From Halalkalibacter sp. APA_J-10(15) (GTDB taxonomy: Bacteria > Bacillota > Bacilli > Bacillales > Bacillaceae_D): DNA of 64,000 nt. The position numbers and the translations under genes are program-made. Where the stretch lies: NCBI RefSeq assembly GCF_023017105.1, contig NZ_JALKEV010000001.1, forward strand, positions 248,001-312,000. The letters run 5' to 3'. The first letter of the stretch is position 1. Every line of letters starts with the position of its first letter. The notes beneath the pieces were generated by a model. It did not search any database. It had not been told where the DNA came from and worked only from the letters and a program-made list of their open reading frames with translations. Of this stretch, positions 27,502 through 37,877 are shown one piece after another.

Positions 27502-27545
27502 GAGGTCACCGAAAAAATTAAAAACCAACTTTTTCAGAGCTCTTT
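27502..27545 (-). repeat. family A fragment (hairpin 1 only)
   Basis: GGTCACCGAAAAAATT and CCAACTTTTTCAGAGC-like arms resemble the hairpin 1 region of the full copies. It is in the ywjG-spo0F gap, upstream of the spo0F promoter. Confidence 0.55.
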
Positions 27546-27637
27546 CTACATCCCTTTTTCACTAACTGACTATTATGAACGACACATACCTCGAAATTAT
27601 AAAAGGATTTCAATTGGAACGCAAGAAATGCAAAATA

Positions 27638-27707
27638 TGTCGGACGAAATTATGAAAATTGAGTGGAATTTGGAAGGAGTTAGCCATTACTTGGCGAATA
27701 TGTCGAG
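27638..27707 (+). promoter_or_regulatory. sigma-H promoter of spo0F with flanking Spo0A-like boxes
   Basis: GAAGGAGTT (27673-27681), 11 bases, GGCGAAT (27693-27699) fits the sigma-H consensus RnAGGAwWW-N11/12-RnnGAAT at almost every position. Two near-matches to the Spo0A box TGNCGAA flank it: TGTCGGA (27638-27644), about 65 bp before the start of transcription, and TGTCGAG (27701-27707), overlapping it. B. subtilis spo0F has the same logic of activation from upstream and repression at the start site. Confidence 0.7.
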
Positions 27708-27772
27708 GGTGGTTTAGAATAGAGGAGCATATTTGATGAGGTAAATATGATTTAAATTAGGAGGAAGAAAGC

Positions 27773-28147
27773 ATGAACAAAATTCTTGTCGTCGACGATC
27801 AATATGGAATACGTGTACTGCTTAGTGAAATTCTTCAAAAAGACGGTTATGTCATGTCTGATGCGGCAAATGGTGCTCAAGCTCTTAAATTGGTGGAGAA
27901 AGATAGACCAGACCTTGTGTTACTTGATATGAAAATTCCAGGAATGGATGGTCTGGAAATTTTAAGGCGTATTAAAGAGCATGATGAATCAATTCGTGTT
28001 ATTATGATGACTGCTTACGGAGAATTGAATTTAATTAATGAAGCGATGAGTTTAGGTGCGGTAACACACTTTGCTAAGCCGTTTGACATTGATGACATTC
28101 GCGAAGTGATTCGTAAGACATTAGAAATGGAAGAGATTTCAAAGTGA
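27773..28147 (+). CDS. spo0F: sporulation phosphorelay response regulator Spo0F
   Basis: 124 residues, a receiver domain without output domain. The phosphorylated Asp is Asp52 in [15 protein letters not shown]; the acidic pair Asp8-Asp9 (VVDDQYGIR), Thr in MMTAYGEL and Lys in HFAKPFDID complete the site. It takes phosphate from sporulation kinases and passes it to Spo0B, then Spo0A. The protein starts two residues later than B. subtilis Spo0F. Start after AGGAGGAAG. Confidence 0.97.
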   Translation: MNKILVVDDQYGIRVLLSEILQKDGYVMSDAANGAQALKLVEKDRPDLVLLDMKIPGMDGLEILRRIKEHDESIRVIMMTAYGELNLINEAMSLGAVTHFAKPFDIDDIREVIRKTLEMEEISK

Positions 28148-28204
28148 ATGTTTCTAAAAAAATTGACGAATCTCCGGTATAAATGGGTATTTTCTTGGGA
28201 GAGT

Positions 28205-28371
28205 ATGCTATAATGGACACGTTCAACTATAGAGAGCATTTTGAAGATCATGCCTCTTACATAGAGATACGCATATTTGCGTGACGCGCTTACTTTTTGT
28301 ACAAATAAGTAGATACGTCTACCGGGGATGTTGATCTTCGATTAAGGCTCAATTTAAGGAGGAAAAGAAAC
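28205..28371 (+). promoter_or_regulatory. fbaA promoter and long leader
   Basis: TATGCTATAAT (extended -10, TATAAT at 28209-28214) without a good -35 box. The predicted leader is about 150 bases and contains an imperfect dyad around TTTTTGTACAAATAAG (about 28295-28310). No riboswitch class is recognised. Confidence 0.5.
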
Positions 28372-29235
28372 ATGCCTTTAGTTTCAATGAAGGAAATGCT
28401 TAACAAAGCAAAGGCGGAAAGCTATGCAGTGGGTCAATTCAATTTGAATAACCTTGAGTTCACTCAAGCCATTCTACAAGCTGCCGAAGAGGAAAAGTCA
28501 CCAGTAATCCTTGGTGTGTCTGAGGGTGCAGCTCGTTATATGGGTGGATTCAAAACAATCGTCAAGCTTGTTGAATCATTAATGGAAGAGTATGGTACAA
28601 CTGTACCTGTTGCGATTCACCTTGACCATGGTTCTAGCTTTGAAAAGTGTGTAGAAGCGATTCATGCAGGATTTACTTCTGTAATGATTGATGGCTCTCA
28701 TCACCCGCTAGAAGAAAACATTGCGATTACAAAGCAAGTTGTAGCAGTTGCTCATACGTTAGGGGTATCTGTTGAGGCTGAGCTTGGTCGTATTGGTGGA
28801 CAAGAGGATGACTTAATTGTTGACGATGCAGAAGCTGCTTATGCCATTCCTTCTGAATGTAAGCAACTTGTTGCAGAAACAGGTGTTGACTGTTTTGCAC
28901 CAGCGCTTGGATCTGTTCACGGACCATACAAAGGTGAGCCTAACTTAGGCTTCGATCGTATGAAGGAAATTGATGACCTAGTAGGAATTCCACTTGTTCT
29001 TCATGGTGGTACAGGAATTCCAGTAGCTGATGTTCAAAAGGCTATTGAGTTCGGACATGCGAAGATCAATGTAAATACAGAAAGCCAAATTGCATCTGCG
29101 AAAGCTGTTCGTGAAACGATTGATGCAAACCCTGATATGTATGATCCACGAAAATATTTAGGGCCTGCTCGTGACGCGATTAAAGAAACAGTAAAAGGCA
29201 AAATGCGTGATTTTGGTTCTTCAAATAAAGCATAA
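28372..29235 (+). CDS. fbaA: class II fructose-bisphosphate aldolase
   Basis: 287 residues. It cleaves fructose 1,6-bisphosphate to dihydroxyacetone phosphate and glyceraldehyde 3-phosphate with zinc. Motifs: [13 protein letters not shown] (catalytic Asp and zinc-binding His), [31 protein letters not shown], and LHGGTGIP. The start follows AAGGAGG. It comes after spo0F as in B. subtilis; the transaldolase gene that usually follows is missing. Confidence 0.97.
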   Translation: MPLVSMKEMLNKAKAESYAVGQFNLNNLEFTQAILQAAEEEKSPVILGVSEGAARYMGGFKTIVKLVESLMEEYGTTVPVAIHLDHGSSFEKCVEAIHAGFTSVMIDGSHHPLEENIAITKQVVAVAHTLGVSVEAELGRIGGQEDDLIVDDAEAAYAIPSECKQLVAETGVDCFAPALGSVHGPYKGEPNLGFDRMKEIDDLVGIPLVLHGGTGIPVADVQKAIEFGHAKINVNTESQIASAKAVRETIDANPDMYDPRKYLGPARDAIKETVKGKMRDFGSSNKA

Positions 29236-29249
29236 GCAAGCTATGTGTA

Positions 29250-29283
29250 GACAAAAAGCAGTTCAGCTGAACTGCTTTTTGTC
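29250..29283 (+). terminator. terminator after fbaA, 34-bp perfect palindrome
   Basis: GACAAAAAGCAGTTCAG followed by its exact complement, with flanking A and T runs. It works in both directions. Confidence 0.88.
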
Positions 29284-29327
29284 CATTCATAGAGTTCATT
29301 GTATGTAGAAAAAGTGACAATCGCGAA

Positions 29328-29484
29328 GGCCGATGAAAAGGACATGTTATCTGATTAGCAATGGTTCGCTCGTTGCTCGCTTGATACGACTAACCCATTC
29401 GTATCAAGCCTCCAAGACAGAAAACGTTTCGCACATTGCTTTAAAGGAAACCAAAAAAGTTAAAAACAAACTTTTTGAGTTCCC
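29328..29484 (-). repeat. family A structured repeat, copy 4 (fbaA-murAB gap)
   Basis: Reverse orientation. Outer stem AGCAATG (29357-29363) with CATTGCT (29434-29440); inner hairpin GCTTGATACGA (29379-29389) with TCGTATCAAGC (29399-29409), 11 perfect pairs. Hairpin 1 (GGGAACTCAAAAAGTT with AACTTTTTTGGTTTCC) is present; hairpin 3 is reduced. The rest of the 29236-29604 gap contains the fbaA terminator and a TATAAT at 29559-29564 that may serve murAB. Confidence 0.85.
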
Positions 29485-29604
29485 TTCAGACGTCATTTCT
29501 TTTCATATAAATGAATAAAACTTTAAAAAAAGACTCGTTACTTTTTCGTTGAAATGGTTATAATGGAAGATAGAGAGATGAGCACCAATGGAAGGGATGC
29601 GATT

Positions 29605-30888
29605 ATGGATAAATTAATGATTGAAGGCGGATATCCGTTAGAAGGAACTGTTCAAATTAGTGGTGCGAAAAATAGTGCAGTTGCGTTAATACCAGCTGCT
29701 ATTTTAGCTGATTCAGAAGTGACGATTGATAATCTACCTGAAATTTCAGATGTTCAACTTCTCGCAGAGCTTCTTCAAGAGATTGGTGGAGAAGTAGAGT
29801 TAACTCCTGAAGAAATTAAAATAAAGCCTGAAAATATGATTGCGATGCCACTCCCAAATGGACGTGTCAAAAAATTGCGGGCATCTTACTATTTAATGGG
29901 TGCCATGCTAGGTAAATTTAAGAAAGCGGTGATTGGATTACCGGGTGGTTGTAACTTAGGTCCAAGACCGATTGATCAACATATAAAAGGCTTTGAGGCA
30001 CTTGGAGCTAAGGTGACGAATGAACAAGGTGCGATTTATTTGCGCGCTGATGAACTCCGTGGTGCAACGATCTATTTGGATGTTGTCAGTGTTGGAGCGA
30101 CCATTAACATTATGCTGGCTGCTGTTCGAGCGAAGGGGCAGACGATTATTGAAAATGCCGCAAAGGAACCTGAAATTATTGACGTTGCTACACTGTTAAC
30201 AAGTATGGGAGCGAAAATAAAAGGAGCAGGGACAAATGTTATTCGAATCGATGGGGTCGACTCATTACCAGGTTGCCGCCATTCTATCATTCCTGATCGG
30301 ATCGAAGCAGGAACGTATATGATATTGGCGGCTGCTATGGGTCAAAGAGTGATCATTGATAACATTATTCCTTACCATGTTGAATCACTCATTGCTAAGC
30401 TACGTGAAATGGGTGTATCGATTGATGTAAATGATGACCAATTATTGATACATAACCATAAACCAAAGCAAGGTGTTGATGTGAAAACATTAGTATACCC
30501 TGGCTTCCCGACCGATCTTCAGCAACCATTTACAACGTTGCTTACTCAAGCTGAAGGAACGAGTATTGTAACGGATACGATTTATAATGCACGCTTTAAG
30601 CACATTGACGAGCTCAGACGAATGGGGGCAAATGTCAAGGTAGAGGGACGTTCGGCGATTATTAATGGGGCGACTACGTTACAAGGGGCAAAGGTAAGAG
30701 CAACTGATCTACGAGCCGGAGCTGCTCTTGTAGTAGCAGGCCTATTGGCAGACGGGGTAACAGAAATTTCTGGAGTAGAGCATATTGATCGTGGCTATGC
30801 TCATCTTGAGGAGAAGTTATTAGGGCTAGGCGCAAAAATTTGGCGTGAATCGATGACTGAAGAAGAAGTAGAACAAGTAAAAAGTTAG
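29605..30888 (+). CDS. murAB: UDP-N-acetylglucosamine 1-carboxyvinyltransferase (second type, MurAB/MurZ)
   Basis: 427 residues. First committed step of peptidoglycan synthesis: enolpyruvyl transfer from PEP to UDP-GlcNAc. The catalytic, fosfomycin-sensitive Cys116 is in [11 protein letters not shown]; other blocks are [35 protein letters not shown] and [12 protein letters not shown]. The frame opens at 29554, but [20 protein letters not shown] at 29605, after GGAAGGGAT, matches the family start. The position between fbaA and rho shows this is the MurAB/MurZ paralogue, not MurAA. glpX, which follows it in B. subtilis, is absent. Confidence 0.96.
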   Translation: MDKLMIEGGYPLEGTVQISGAKNSAVALIPAAILADSEVTIDNLPEISDVQLLAELLQEIGGEVELTPEEIKIKPENMIAMPLPNGRVKKLRASYYLMGAMLGKFKKAVIGLPGGCNLGPRPIDQHIKGFEALGAKVTNEQGAIYLRADELRGATIYLDVVSVGATINIMLAAVRAKGQTIIENAAKEPEIIDVATLLTSMGAKIKGAGTNVIRIDGVDSLPGCRHSIIPDRIEAGTYMILAAAMGQRVIIDNIIPYHVESLIAKLREMGVSIDVNDDQLLIHNHKPKQGVDVKTLVYPGFPTDLQQPFTTLLTQAEGTSIVTDTIYNARFKHIDELRRMGANVKVEGRSAIINGATTLQGAKVRATDLRAGAALVVAGLLADGVTEISGVEHIDRGYAHLEEKLLGLGAKIWRESMTEEEVEQVKS

Positions 30889-30898
30889 GTTTGAAACT

Positions 30899-30932
30899 AA
30901 GAAGGGCTATTGTTAAGAAAAAGCCCTTCTTG
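30899..30932. terminator. hairpin after murAB
   Basis: AGAAGGGCT (30900-30908) pairs with AGCCCTTCT (30922-30930); the U-run is poor (TGAATAATT). Between it and rho (30933-31156) no gene is seen. Confidence 0.6.
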
Positions 30933-31156
30933 AATAATTGATTGAAATATGGTTAAAATGATTGATAGTAGATACCATTTTAAGCCTTCTATTTTTCTCC
31001 GCAATAACTCCAAATATGACCTTATTATTTGATAAATAATAGTTTTCCTAGTATAGATGGATATGTTGTCAGTGAAGGAATCAAAACAAGTGTATCGAAC
31101 CATTGATGTGGTGAGCATCAATGGGTATTCTAATATATAAGAAACGTGGTGTTACG

Positions 31157-32428
31157 ATGGGTGTACATATTTCAGAATTGGAAAATATGAAGCTAAAAGA
31201 GCTTTATGAACTTGCTAGAGAATACAAAGTGTCTTATTATAGCAAGCTAACGAAAAAGGAGCTTGTCTTTGCCATTTTAAAAGGACAAGCTGAACAAGAC
31301 GGTTTAATGTTTATGGAAGGCGTACTAGAAATTATTCAATCAGAGGGGTTTGGATTCTTACGACCGATTAATTACATGCCAAGCTCAGAGGATATTTATA
31401 TTTCTGCTTCGCAAATCCGCCGATTTGATTTACGAAATGGTGATAAAGTATCAGGGAAGGTTCGACCTCCTAAGGAGAATGAACGTTATCATGGATTGTT
31501 ACATGTTGAAGCTGTAAATGGCGATGCGCCTGAAACATCGAGAGAGCGTCCTCACTTTCCGGCATTAACGCCACTTTATCCTGAGCAGAAGGTCGAACTA
31601 GAAACAGCCCCTGGCCGTGTATCTTCAAGGATTATTGATATGATTTCACCTGTTGGATTTGGACAGCGCGGCTTGATTGTCGCACCTCCTAAAGCAGGTA
31701 AGACCTCATTAATGAAGGAAGTAGCGAATAGTATTGCGGAAAACCACCCGGATGTTGAGCTGATTGTTCTATTGATTGATGAACGTCCAGAAGAAGTGAC
31801 TGATATTGAACGTTCGGTAAAAGCAGAAGTAGTTAGCTCGACGTTTGATGAAGTGCCTGAAAATCATATTAAAGTGGCCGAGCTCGTTCTAGAGCGCGCC
31901 ATGCGTCTCGTCGAACATCGTAAGGATGTCGTCATCTTAATGGATAGTATTACTCGTTTGGCGAGAGCGTATAATCTCGTCATTCCACCGAGTGGTCGAA
32001 CGCTATCTGGTGGTATCGATCCAGCAGCCTTCCACCGTCCGAAGCGTTTCTTTGGGGCGGCCCGTAATATTGAAGAAGGCGGAAGCTTAACGATTTTAGC
32101 AACAGCGCTCGTTGAAACGGGTTCACGTATGGATGATGTCATCTATGAAGAATTTAAAGGGACAGGTAATATGGAGCTTCATCTTGATCGCAAATTGGCT
32201 GAGCGACGTATTTTCCCAGCGATCGATATTCGTCGCTCTGGTACGCGAAAAGAAGAAATGCTAATGCCTAAAAGTCAGTTAGATAAGCTATGGGCCATTC
32301 GTAAAACGATGAATGATTCTCCAGATTTTGTCGATCATTTCATTAAGCGAGTGAAGGAAACGAAAACAAACATTGACTTTTTTGCATCAATGGAAGAAGA
32401 AATGAACGCAAGAGGAAGGAAAAGATAA
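31157..32428 (+). CDS. rho: transcription termination factor Rho
   Basis: 423 residues. N-terminal domain [20 protein letters not shown], cold-shock-like RNA-binding domain ([20 protein letters not shown]), and hexameric ATPase with P-loop APPKAGKTS, Walker [17 protein letters not shown] and the arginine-finger region [19 protein letters not shown]. An ATG 36 bp upstream (31121) is in frame; the ATG at 31157 fits the family start better, but neither has a strong ribosome-binding site. There is no long insertion in the RNA-binding domain. Confidence 0.95.
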   Translation: MGVHISELENMKLKELYELAREYKVSYYSKLTKKELVFAILKGQAEQDGLMFMEGVLEIIQSEGFGFLRPINYMPSSEDIYISASQIRRFDLRNGDKVSGKVRPPKENERYHGLLHVEAVNGDAPETSRERPHFPALTPLYPEQKVELETAPGRVSSRIIDMISPVGFGQRGLIVAPPKAGKTSLMKEVANSIAENHPDVELIVLLIDERPEEVTDIERSVKAEVVSSTFDEVPENHIKVAELVLERAMRLVEHRKDVVILMDSITRLARAYNLVIPPSGRTLSGGIDPAAFHRPKRFFGAARNIEEGGSLTILATALVETGSRMDDVIYEEFKGTGNMELHLDRKLAERRIFPAIDIRRSGTRKEEMLMPKSQLDKLWAIRKTMNDSPDFVDHFIKRVKETKTNIDFFASMEEEMNARGRKR

Positions 32429-32541
32429 ACCATTGGATGAAAATGGAGTTGCTTTTTCTCGGTTGAGTTGATATAATTTCGTCATGTGTGATTGAGATAA
32501 CTCTGTTTCGAAGAGATTCAGGGCAAAAGGAGTTGAAAGTA

Positions 32542-32787
32542 ATGAAACAAGGTATTCATCCTGATTATCAAAAGGTTGTATTTATGGATACAAGCACGGG
32601 CTTTAAGTTCCTAAGTGGATCTACAAAGGGCTCCTCTGAAACTATTGAGTGGGAAGATGGAAACACATATCCACTTTTGAAAGTGGAAGTAAGTGCTGAT
32701 TCACACCCGTTCTACACTGGTAAGCAGAAGCTAAACGACTTAGGCGGACGTGTCGATCGTTTCAAGAAGAAATACAACTTGAAATAA
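32542..32787 (+). CDS. rpmE2: 50S ribosomal protein L31, type B (zinc-independent)
   Basis: 81 residues: [20 protein letters not shown], then [20 protein letters not shown] and [20 protein letters not shown]. It has no cysteine, so it is the C-minus form (RpmE2/YtiA), not the zinc-ribbon L31. In B. subtilis the gene after rho is the zinc-binding form and the C-minus form is elsewhere and made under zinc starvation. The frame opens at 32488, but the ATG at 32542 follows AAAGGAG. No Zur-like operator was recognised upstream. Confidence 0.95.
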   Translation: MKQGIHPDYQKVVFMDTSTGFKFLSGSTKGSSETIEWEDGNTYPLLKVEVSADSHPFYTGKQKLNDLGGRVDRFKKKYNLK

Positions 32788-32800
32788 ACCGCATTATATA

Positions 32801-32834
32801 AACAGGCAATAGCAATGTGCATTGCCTGTTTTTT
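32801..32834 (+). terminator. terminator after rpmE2
   Basis: AACAGGCAAT (32801-32810) pairs with ATTGCCTGTT (32821-32830), then TTTT. Confidence 0.88.
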
Positions 32835-32890
32835 CATGTACATGTAGTAGCAATTGTCAGAAGAGATATATTATAGATGAGGTGTAAACG

Positions 32891-33502
32891 ATGTATGGGG
32901 ATAAACAGCTTGGTTCAATTGAAGTCATATGTGGGAGTATGTTTTCAGGCAAATCGGAGGAGCTCATCCGACGAGTTCGAAGAGTGAGCTTTGGAAATGT
33001 AAAGGTTCAAGTGTTTAAGCCGATGATTGATAATCGTTACAGTGAAGAAGAGGTCGTATCCCACAATGGAACAAAGGTCTGGGCATTACCAGTGGAGCGA
33101 GCCATTGACGTGTTAGAAAAAGTCGAAGCTACAACACAAGTTGTTGCAATTGATGAGGTACAGTTTTTTGATGAGGCCATTATCGAAATTGCTGAAGAGT
33201 TAGCGAATCGTGGGAAACGAGTTATTTGCGCAGGATTAGATCGTGACTTCCGTGGTGAACCGTTTGGTCCGATTCAGCCGCTATTAGCGATTGCTGAGGA
33301 TGTTACGAAGCTCCAAGCGATTTGTCCATTATGCGGGGCACCTGCAAGTCGTACACAACGATTAATTAATGGGAAGCCTGCATCGTATGATGATCCGATC
33401 ATCTTAGTAGGAGCATCAGAGTCCTATGAACCTCGTTGCCGTAATTGTCATGAGGTGGAGCGGAAGCAAAAGGAATTAAAGGGTCATCGAATGAGTTTAT
33501 AA
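32891..33502 (+). CDS. tdk: thymidine kinase
   Basis: 203 residues, type II thymidine kinase: phosphorylates thymidine with ATP in the salvage pathway. P-loop [17 protein letters not shown], the DExQF-type Walker [11 protein letters not shown], lasso region and a structural zinc site with cysteines in CPLCGAPA and CRNCHEV. The frame ends with [13 protein letters not shown]. Order rho, rpmE, tdk as in B. subtilis. Confidence 0.97.
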   Translation: MYGDKQLGSIEVICGSMFSGKSEELIRRVRRVSFGNVKVQVFKPMIDNRYSEEEVVSHNGTKVWALPVERAIDVLEKVEATTQVVAIDEVQFFDEAIIEIAEELANRGKRVICAGLDRDFRGEPFGPIQPLLAIAEDVTKLQAICPLCGAPASRTQRLINGKPASYDDPIILVGASESYEPRCRNCHEVERKQKELKGHRMSL

Positions 33503-33510
33503 AGTCGAAT

Positions 33511-33567
33511 GAAAATAGGAATGTTTCAAAAGGTTAATGATCGACCTTTTGAAACATTCCTATTTTC
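33511..33567 (+). terminator. terminator after tdk
   Basis: A very long perfect stem of about 23 bp: GAAAATAGGAATGTTTCAAA plus AGGT and its complement, with a 10-base loop and a following T-rich GTTTT. It is the strongest hairpin in the window. Confidence 0.88.
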
Positions 33568-33751
33568 GTTTTAGAGGTTCTTTCTGACAAGGCTCGTAAG
33601 TTTGTTTGTGAGGTATGTATGAGAGTTAAGAGGGTGTCGCCATATTTGAATTTAAATGGCATATTATCTTCCGTAAATTGAGACTAACATGTTAAATGTT
33701 GCTATCGTATATCTTGTAAAACAAAAACAGTTGTTATAAGGGGGCTCATTT

Positions 33752-35035
33752 ATGAACAGAAATGTATGGTACCATTCTTTCTTTATTGGGATTGTTATGT
33801 GTCTACTGCTGTTAGCAGGATGTGGTGAAGGGAATGAAGAACCTGCCACGTCTGAACCAACAGGAGGGGAAACAGAAGATGATCCAGACGTGGAATTAGC
33901 GGAGGGAGAGGAGTACATAAATGTAGGTATCCTTCATTCTTTGAGCGGAACGATGGCGATGAGTGAAACGTCAGTAAGGGATGCCGAATTACTAGCTATT
34001 GAAGAAATTAATGAAGCGGGAGGAGTGTTAGGGAAAACAATCGTTCCAATCATTGAAGATGGAGCCTCTGAGCCATCTGTATTTTCAGAAAGAGCGACAA
34101 AGCTCTTACAGCAGGATGAGGTAGCAGTTGTTTTCGGTGGTTGGACTTCAGCGAGTCGAAAAGCGATGTTACCTGTATTCGAGGAAAATGATGGATTGCT
34201 TTATTATCCAGTGCAATACGAGGGGATGGAAGCTTCTCCGAATATTTTCTACGCCGGAGCAGCACCGAATCAGCAAATTGTACCAGCCGTTGATTGGTTA
34301 CTTGAAGAAAAGGGAACAGAGTTCTTTCTACTTGGATCTGATTATGTATTCCCTAGATTAGCGAACCAAATCATTATGGCACAATTAGAGGCAAACGGTG
34401 GAACAACGGTCGATGAGCAATATACTCCGTTAGGTCATACTGATTATAGCACGATTATTTCTCGAATTCGTGATACTCAGCCAGATGTCATTTTTAATAC
34501 ATTAAATGGTGATAGTAATGTAGCCTTCTTTAAGCAGCTTGCTGATGCAGGCATCTCGTCTGAGGATGTTACAATTCTGTCGGTCAGTGTAGCAGAAGAA
34601 GAAATACGAGGTATCGGAGCTGACGTATTAGAAGGTCATTATGCTAGTTGGAATTATTATCAAACGACAGATACACCTGAGAATGAGGAATTTGTCACGA
34701 AGTATAAAGAAGCCTATGGTGAGGATCGTGTAACAGGAGATCCGATTGAAGCTGGTTACTTTATGGTGCATATGTGGGCGCAAGCTGTTGAAGCTGCAGG
34801 CTCCTTTGAGGTCGATGCTGTGAAGGAAGCGGCTGGCGGCTTAGAATTGGCTGCACCTGGTGGTATGGTGATATTTGATGGTGACAATCAGCACGTATGG
34901 AAAACCGTTAGAATTGGTGAGATTACGAGCGATGGGCAATTTGAAGAAGTGTGGAATTCTGGTGAGCCTGTGAAGCCTGATCCATTTTTGGAAAGCTACG
35001 ATTGGGCGAGTGATATTAGCTCGTCTGTTCAATAA
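33752..35035 (+). CDS. urtA: urea-type ABC transporter, substrate-binding lipoprotein
   Basis: 427 residues. A signal peptide with lipobox LLAGC (Cys24) is followed by a linker rich in Glu, Asp, Pro and Thr and a type 1 periplasmic-binding fold: [55 protein letters not shown] and [11 protein letters not shown]. These blocks match UrtA/amide-binding FmdD proteins rather than branched-chain amino acid binders. It catches urea or a short amide outside the membrane. The mature protein is acidic. First gene of urtABCDE. Confidence 0.9.
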   Translation: MNRNVWYHSFFIGIVMCLLLLAGCGEGNEEPATSEPTGGETEDDPDVELAEGEEYINVGILHSLSGTMAMSETSVRDAELLAIEEINEAGGVLGKTIVPIIEDGASEPSVFSERATKLLQQDEVAVVFGGWTSASRKAMLPVFEENDGLLYYPVQYEGMEASPNIFYAGAAPNQQIVPAVDWLLEEKGTEFFLLGSDYVFPRLANQIIMAQLEANGGTTVDEQYTPLGHTDYSTIISRIRDTQPDVIFNTLNGDSNVAFFKQLADAGISSEDVTILSVSVAEEEIRGIGADVLEGHYASWNYYQTTDTPENEEFVTKYKEAYGEDRVTGDPIEAGYFMVHMWAQAVEAAGSFEVDAVKEAAGGLELAAPGGMVIFDGDNQHVWKTVRIGEITSDGQFEEVWNSGEPVKPDPFLESYDWASDISSSVQ

Positions 35036-35113
35036 ATTGGTACTGTCCCAAAAGGTTCCTGACACCTTTTGGGATAACACTACACCATTTAAATTGTAAG
35101 AGGTGGGATGGAC

Positions 35114-36016
35114 ATGGAAGGGATGATCATGCAGGCTTTTAATGGGATTAGTTTAGGGTCGATTCTATTATTAATTGCATTAGGGCTAGCAATAACATTT
35201 GGCTTAATGAAAGTCATCAATATGGCACATGGAGAACTTATTATGGTTGGAGCGTATGCAACGTATGTGACTCAGCTTCTATTTAAGCAATTTCTCCCTC
35301 CGGCGATGTATAGCTTGTACTTTATATTAGCAATTCCGTTTGCCTTTATCGTGGCAGCATTAATCGGAATGTTATTAGAATATTTGGTCATTCGACATTT
35401 ATATGGTAGACCATTAGACAGTTTATTAGCAACCTTTGGTGTTGGTCTTATTTTACAACAAACGGCAAGGTCGATGTTTGGTGCACCAAACGTTGGTGTC
35501 GAAGCACCTACTTTCTTACGAGGAGGACTTGAATTATTTGGAATGACGTTCCCGTATACACGATTATTTATTATCGGACTTGTAATTGTTTGTTTTCTTT
35601 TTTTATATCTGTTTTTGTATAAGACAAATAATGGTCGACGGATACGTGCCGTTATGCAAAACCGTGAAATGGCAATGTGTTTAGGTGTTTCCTCGCGCAA
35701 GGTTGATACGTTAACATTTGCAGTTGGTGCTGGCTTTGCTGGTATAGCTGGCTCAGCATTAACGTTGATTGGACCGATTGGGCCAACGATTGGAATGAAT
35801 TACATCATCGATGCATTTATGGTTGTCGTTGTTGGAGGAGTGGGGATGTTAGCAGGTACGGTTGTCGGAGCATTAGGAATAGGTGTATTTAATACTATTT
35901 TTGAATACTGGACGGATGCATCTATGGGAAAGGTACTTGTATTTGCTCTTATTATCCTCTTTTTACAGTGGAAGCCATCAGGCTTATTCTCATTACGAAC
36001 TCGTTCATTAGATTAA
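35114..36016 (+). CDS. urtB: urea-type ABC transporter permease UrtB
   Basis: 300 residues, LivH-like permease with about eight helices: [20 protein letters not shown] at the start and [16 protein letters not shown] near the end. It lies in the membrane as one half of the pore with UrtC. An ATG at 35108 is in frame but touches the AGAGGTGGG site; the ATG at 35114 gives normal spacing. About 70 bp separate it from urtA and hold a small dyad, CCCAAAAGG with CCTTTTGGG (35046-35073), which may lower expression of downstream genes relative to the binding protein. Confidence 0.9.
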   Translation: MEGMIMQAFNGISLGSILLLIALGLAITFGLMKVINMAHGELIMVGAYATYVTQLLFKQFLPPAMYSLYFILAIPFAFIVAALIGMLLEYLVIRHLYGRPLDSLLATFGVGLILQQTARSMFGAPNVGVEAPTFLRGGLELFGMTFPYTRLFIIGLVIVCFLFLYLFLYKTNNGRRIRAVMQNREMAMCLGVSSRKVDTLTFAVGAGFAGIAGSALTLIGPIGPTIGMNYIIDAFMVVVVGGVGMLAGTVVGALGIGVFNTIFEYWTDASMGKVLVFALIILFLQWKPSGLFSLRTRSLD

Positions 36017-36034
36017 GGGGCAAAGGAGTAGAAG

Positions 36035-37126
36035 ATGATGCAACAGTCGATGGTTAAAATGATGTATGACAGAAGGTGGCTTTTTACGATTATTTTATTA
36101 GTATTAGCTCTTTGTCCCCTTTTCTTGTCAGATTTTCGTTTGAATTTATTAGGTCGCTTTTTGACGTTTGCCATACTCGTCATTGGTCTTGATCTATTGT
36201 GGGGTTATACAGGGGTTCTTAGTTTAGGGCATGGAATCTTCTTTGGAATCGGTGCGTATGTAATGGCCATTTATTTAAAGCTTGAAGCAGGTGGAGGCGC
36301 CGTTCCGGATTTTATGATGTGGAATGGAATAACGGAGTTGCCTTGGTTTTGGACGGTTTTAGCCAATCCGTTTCTAGCCATTTTCTTAGCGATCACGTTC
36401 CCAATGCTAGTGGCAGGGATGCTAGGCTTTTTTATCTTTCGAAATCGTATTAAGGATGTCTACTTTACTATTTTGACGCAAGCGTTAGTAATCGTAACAG
36501 TGACGTTGATCGTAAGTCAGCAGGAATATACCGGAGGAACCAATGGTATTACAGGTTTTTCGACTATATTTGGATTTTCGTTAACCGCTTCAAGTACACA
36601 AACGTTCTTGTATTTCATTACGGTAGCGTGCTTAGGGCTTATTTTCTTTTTATGCTACCGTCTTATATCAAGTCGGTTTGGTAAGGCGCTGATCGCGATT
36701 CGAGATGGTGAGAATCGCCTTCGCTTTTCAGGCTATGATACGTCGCTGTTTAAAGTCTTTGTCTTTTCAATTTCTGCTGGTATTGCGGGGCTTGCTGGAA
36801 TGCTTTTTGTCTTACAGGTAGGAATGATAAGTCCAACAACGATAGGGATAGTCCCATCAATTGAAATGATCCTATGGGTGGCCATTGGTGGAAGAGGAAC
36901 ATTGATTGGCCCGGTCATTGGTGCGACTTTAACAAACCTAGCAAAAACCTTCTTCAGTGAGAATTATCCAGATATTTGGTTATTCTTTTTAGGCTCTGTC
37001 TTTGTCATTGTTGTTTTGTTCTTGCCGGGAGGTCTAATGAGCTTAACGAAAAAGCTCCGTTTGAAATTAAAAGGAGGAACGATATATGCCACAAAAAAAG
37101 TTAGCAAAAACCATTCTTCAGTGTAA
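36035..37126 (+). CDS. urtC: urea-type ABC transporter permease UrtC
   Basis: 363 residues, LivM-like permease with about nine helices. The segment LDLLWGYTGVLSLGHGIFFG is typical; residues 83-100 (GGGAVPDFMMWNGITELPWF) form the outside insertion seen in UrtC proteins. The start follows AAAGGAG. The end overlaps urtD by 41 bp, so translation is coupled. Confidence 0.9.
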   Translation: MMQQSMVKMMYDRRWLFTIILLVLALCPLFLSDFRLNLLGRFLTFAILVIGLDLLWGYTGVLSLGHGIFFGIGAYVMAIYLKLEAGGGAVPDFMMWNGITELPWFWTVLANPFLAIFLAITFPMLVAGMLGFFIFRNRIKDVYFTILTQALVIVTVTLIVSQQEYTGGTNGITGFSTIFGFSLTASSTQTFLYFITVACLGLIFFLCYRLISSRFGKALIAIRDGENRLRFSGYDTSLFKVFVFSISAGIAGLAGMLFVLQVGMISPTTIGIVPSIEMILWVAIGGRGTLIGPVIGATLTNLAKTFFSENYPDIWLFFLGSVFVIVVLFLPGGLMSLTKKLRLKLKGGTIYATKKVSKNHSSV

Positions 37127-37877
37127 GGATATGCTTGTGAAGTTTGGACAGTTTACAGCGATTAATTCCTTTTCCTTCACGATTAAGGAGGGAGAGCTAC
37201 ACTTTTTGATTGGTCCAAATGGAGCTGGTAAAACAACCTTTTTAGATGTTCTTTGTGGTAAAACGAGATGTCAATCTGGTGAAGTGTATTTTAATGACCA
37301 TGAAGATTTAACTAAGCTTAAGGAATTTGAAATTGTACGCAAGGGAATTGGACGAAAGTTTCAAGCGCCATCTATTTTTCCTCATTTAACCGTATATGAA
37401 AACCTTGAAATAGCTATGAAGCAGGATAAAAGGCTATTGAAAATTTTATTTGCGAAGACGACGAAAAAGCAACATGATGAGATTGAGCAGCAGTTAAATC
37501 AGATTGGTTTGTTACAGCAATGCGAAGTCGAGGCAAGAGCTCTGTCCCATGGTCAAAAGCAGTGGTTAGAAATTGGTATGGTGATGATGCAGCAGCCTAA
37601 GCTACTTCTTCTAGATGAGCCGATTGCTGGGATGACTGAAGAAGAAGAGGAAAAAACCGGTCATTTGCTGCAGCAGCTAAAAAAGAAATGCTCAATTATT
37701 GTTGTTGAGCACGATATGGATTTTGTTCGTAAGTTCGCTGAAAAAGTGACAGTTATGCATGAAGGAAGGCTGCTTTGCGATGGGGAAATGGACGTCATTC
37801 AAAAAAATGAGCAAGTGATGGAAGTTTATTTAGGGAGAAAAGGTGAGAAGTCTGATGTTGCATATACAACAGCTTGA
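37086..37877 (+). CDS. urtD: urea-type ABC transporter ATPase UrtD
   Basis: 263 residues, LivG-like ATPase. Walker A GPNGAGKT (43-50), a Q-loop in GRKFQAPSIFPHL, the atypical signature LSHGQKQWLEIGM characteristic of UrtD, and Walker B LLLLDEPIAGM. It starts inside urtC after AAAGGAGG and overlaps urtE by 23 bp. Powers uptake with UrtE at the inner face of the membrane. Confidence 0.92.
   Translation: MPQKKLAKTILQCKDMLVKFGQFTAINSFSFTIKEGELHFLIGPNGAGKTTFLDVLCGKTRCQSGEVYFNDHEDLTKLKEFEIVRKGIGRKFQAPSIFPHLTVYENLEIAMKQDKRLLKILFAKTTKKQHDEIEQQLNQIGLLQQCEVEARALSHGQKQWLEIGMVMMQQPKLLLLDEPIAGMTEEEEEKTGHLLQQLKKKCSIIVVEHDMDFVRKFAEKVTVMHEGRLLCDGEMDVIQKNEQVMEVYLGRKGEKSDVAYTTA

Noticed and set aside
30933-31156. 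Small gene between murAB and rho on the minus strand
   Set aside because: The frame covers the murAB hairpin and has no ribosome-binding site or family resemblance.
33503-33751. TnrA/GlnR site before urtA
   Set aside because: Candidates near TGTTAAATG and TTGTAAAAC do not fit TGTNAN7TNACA.
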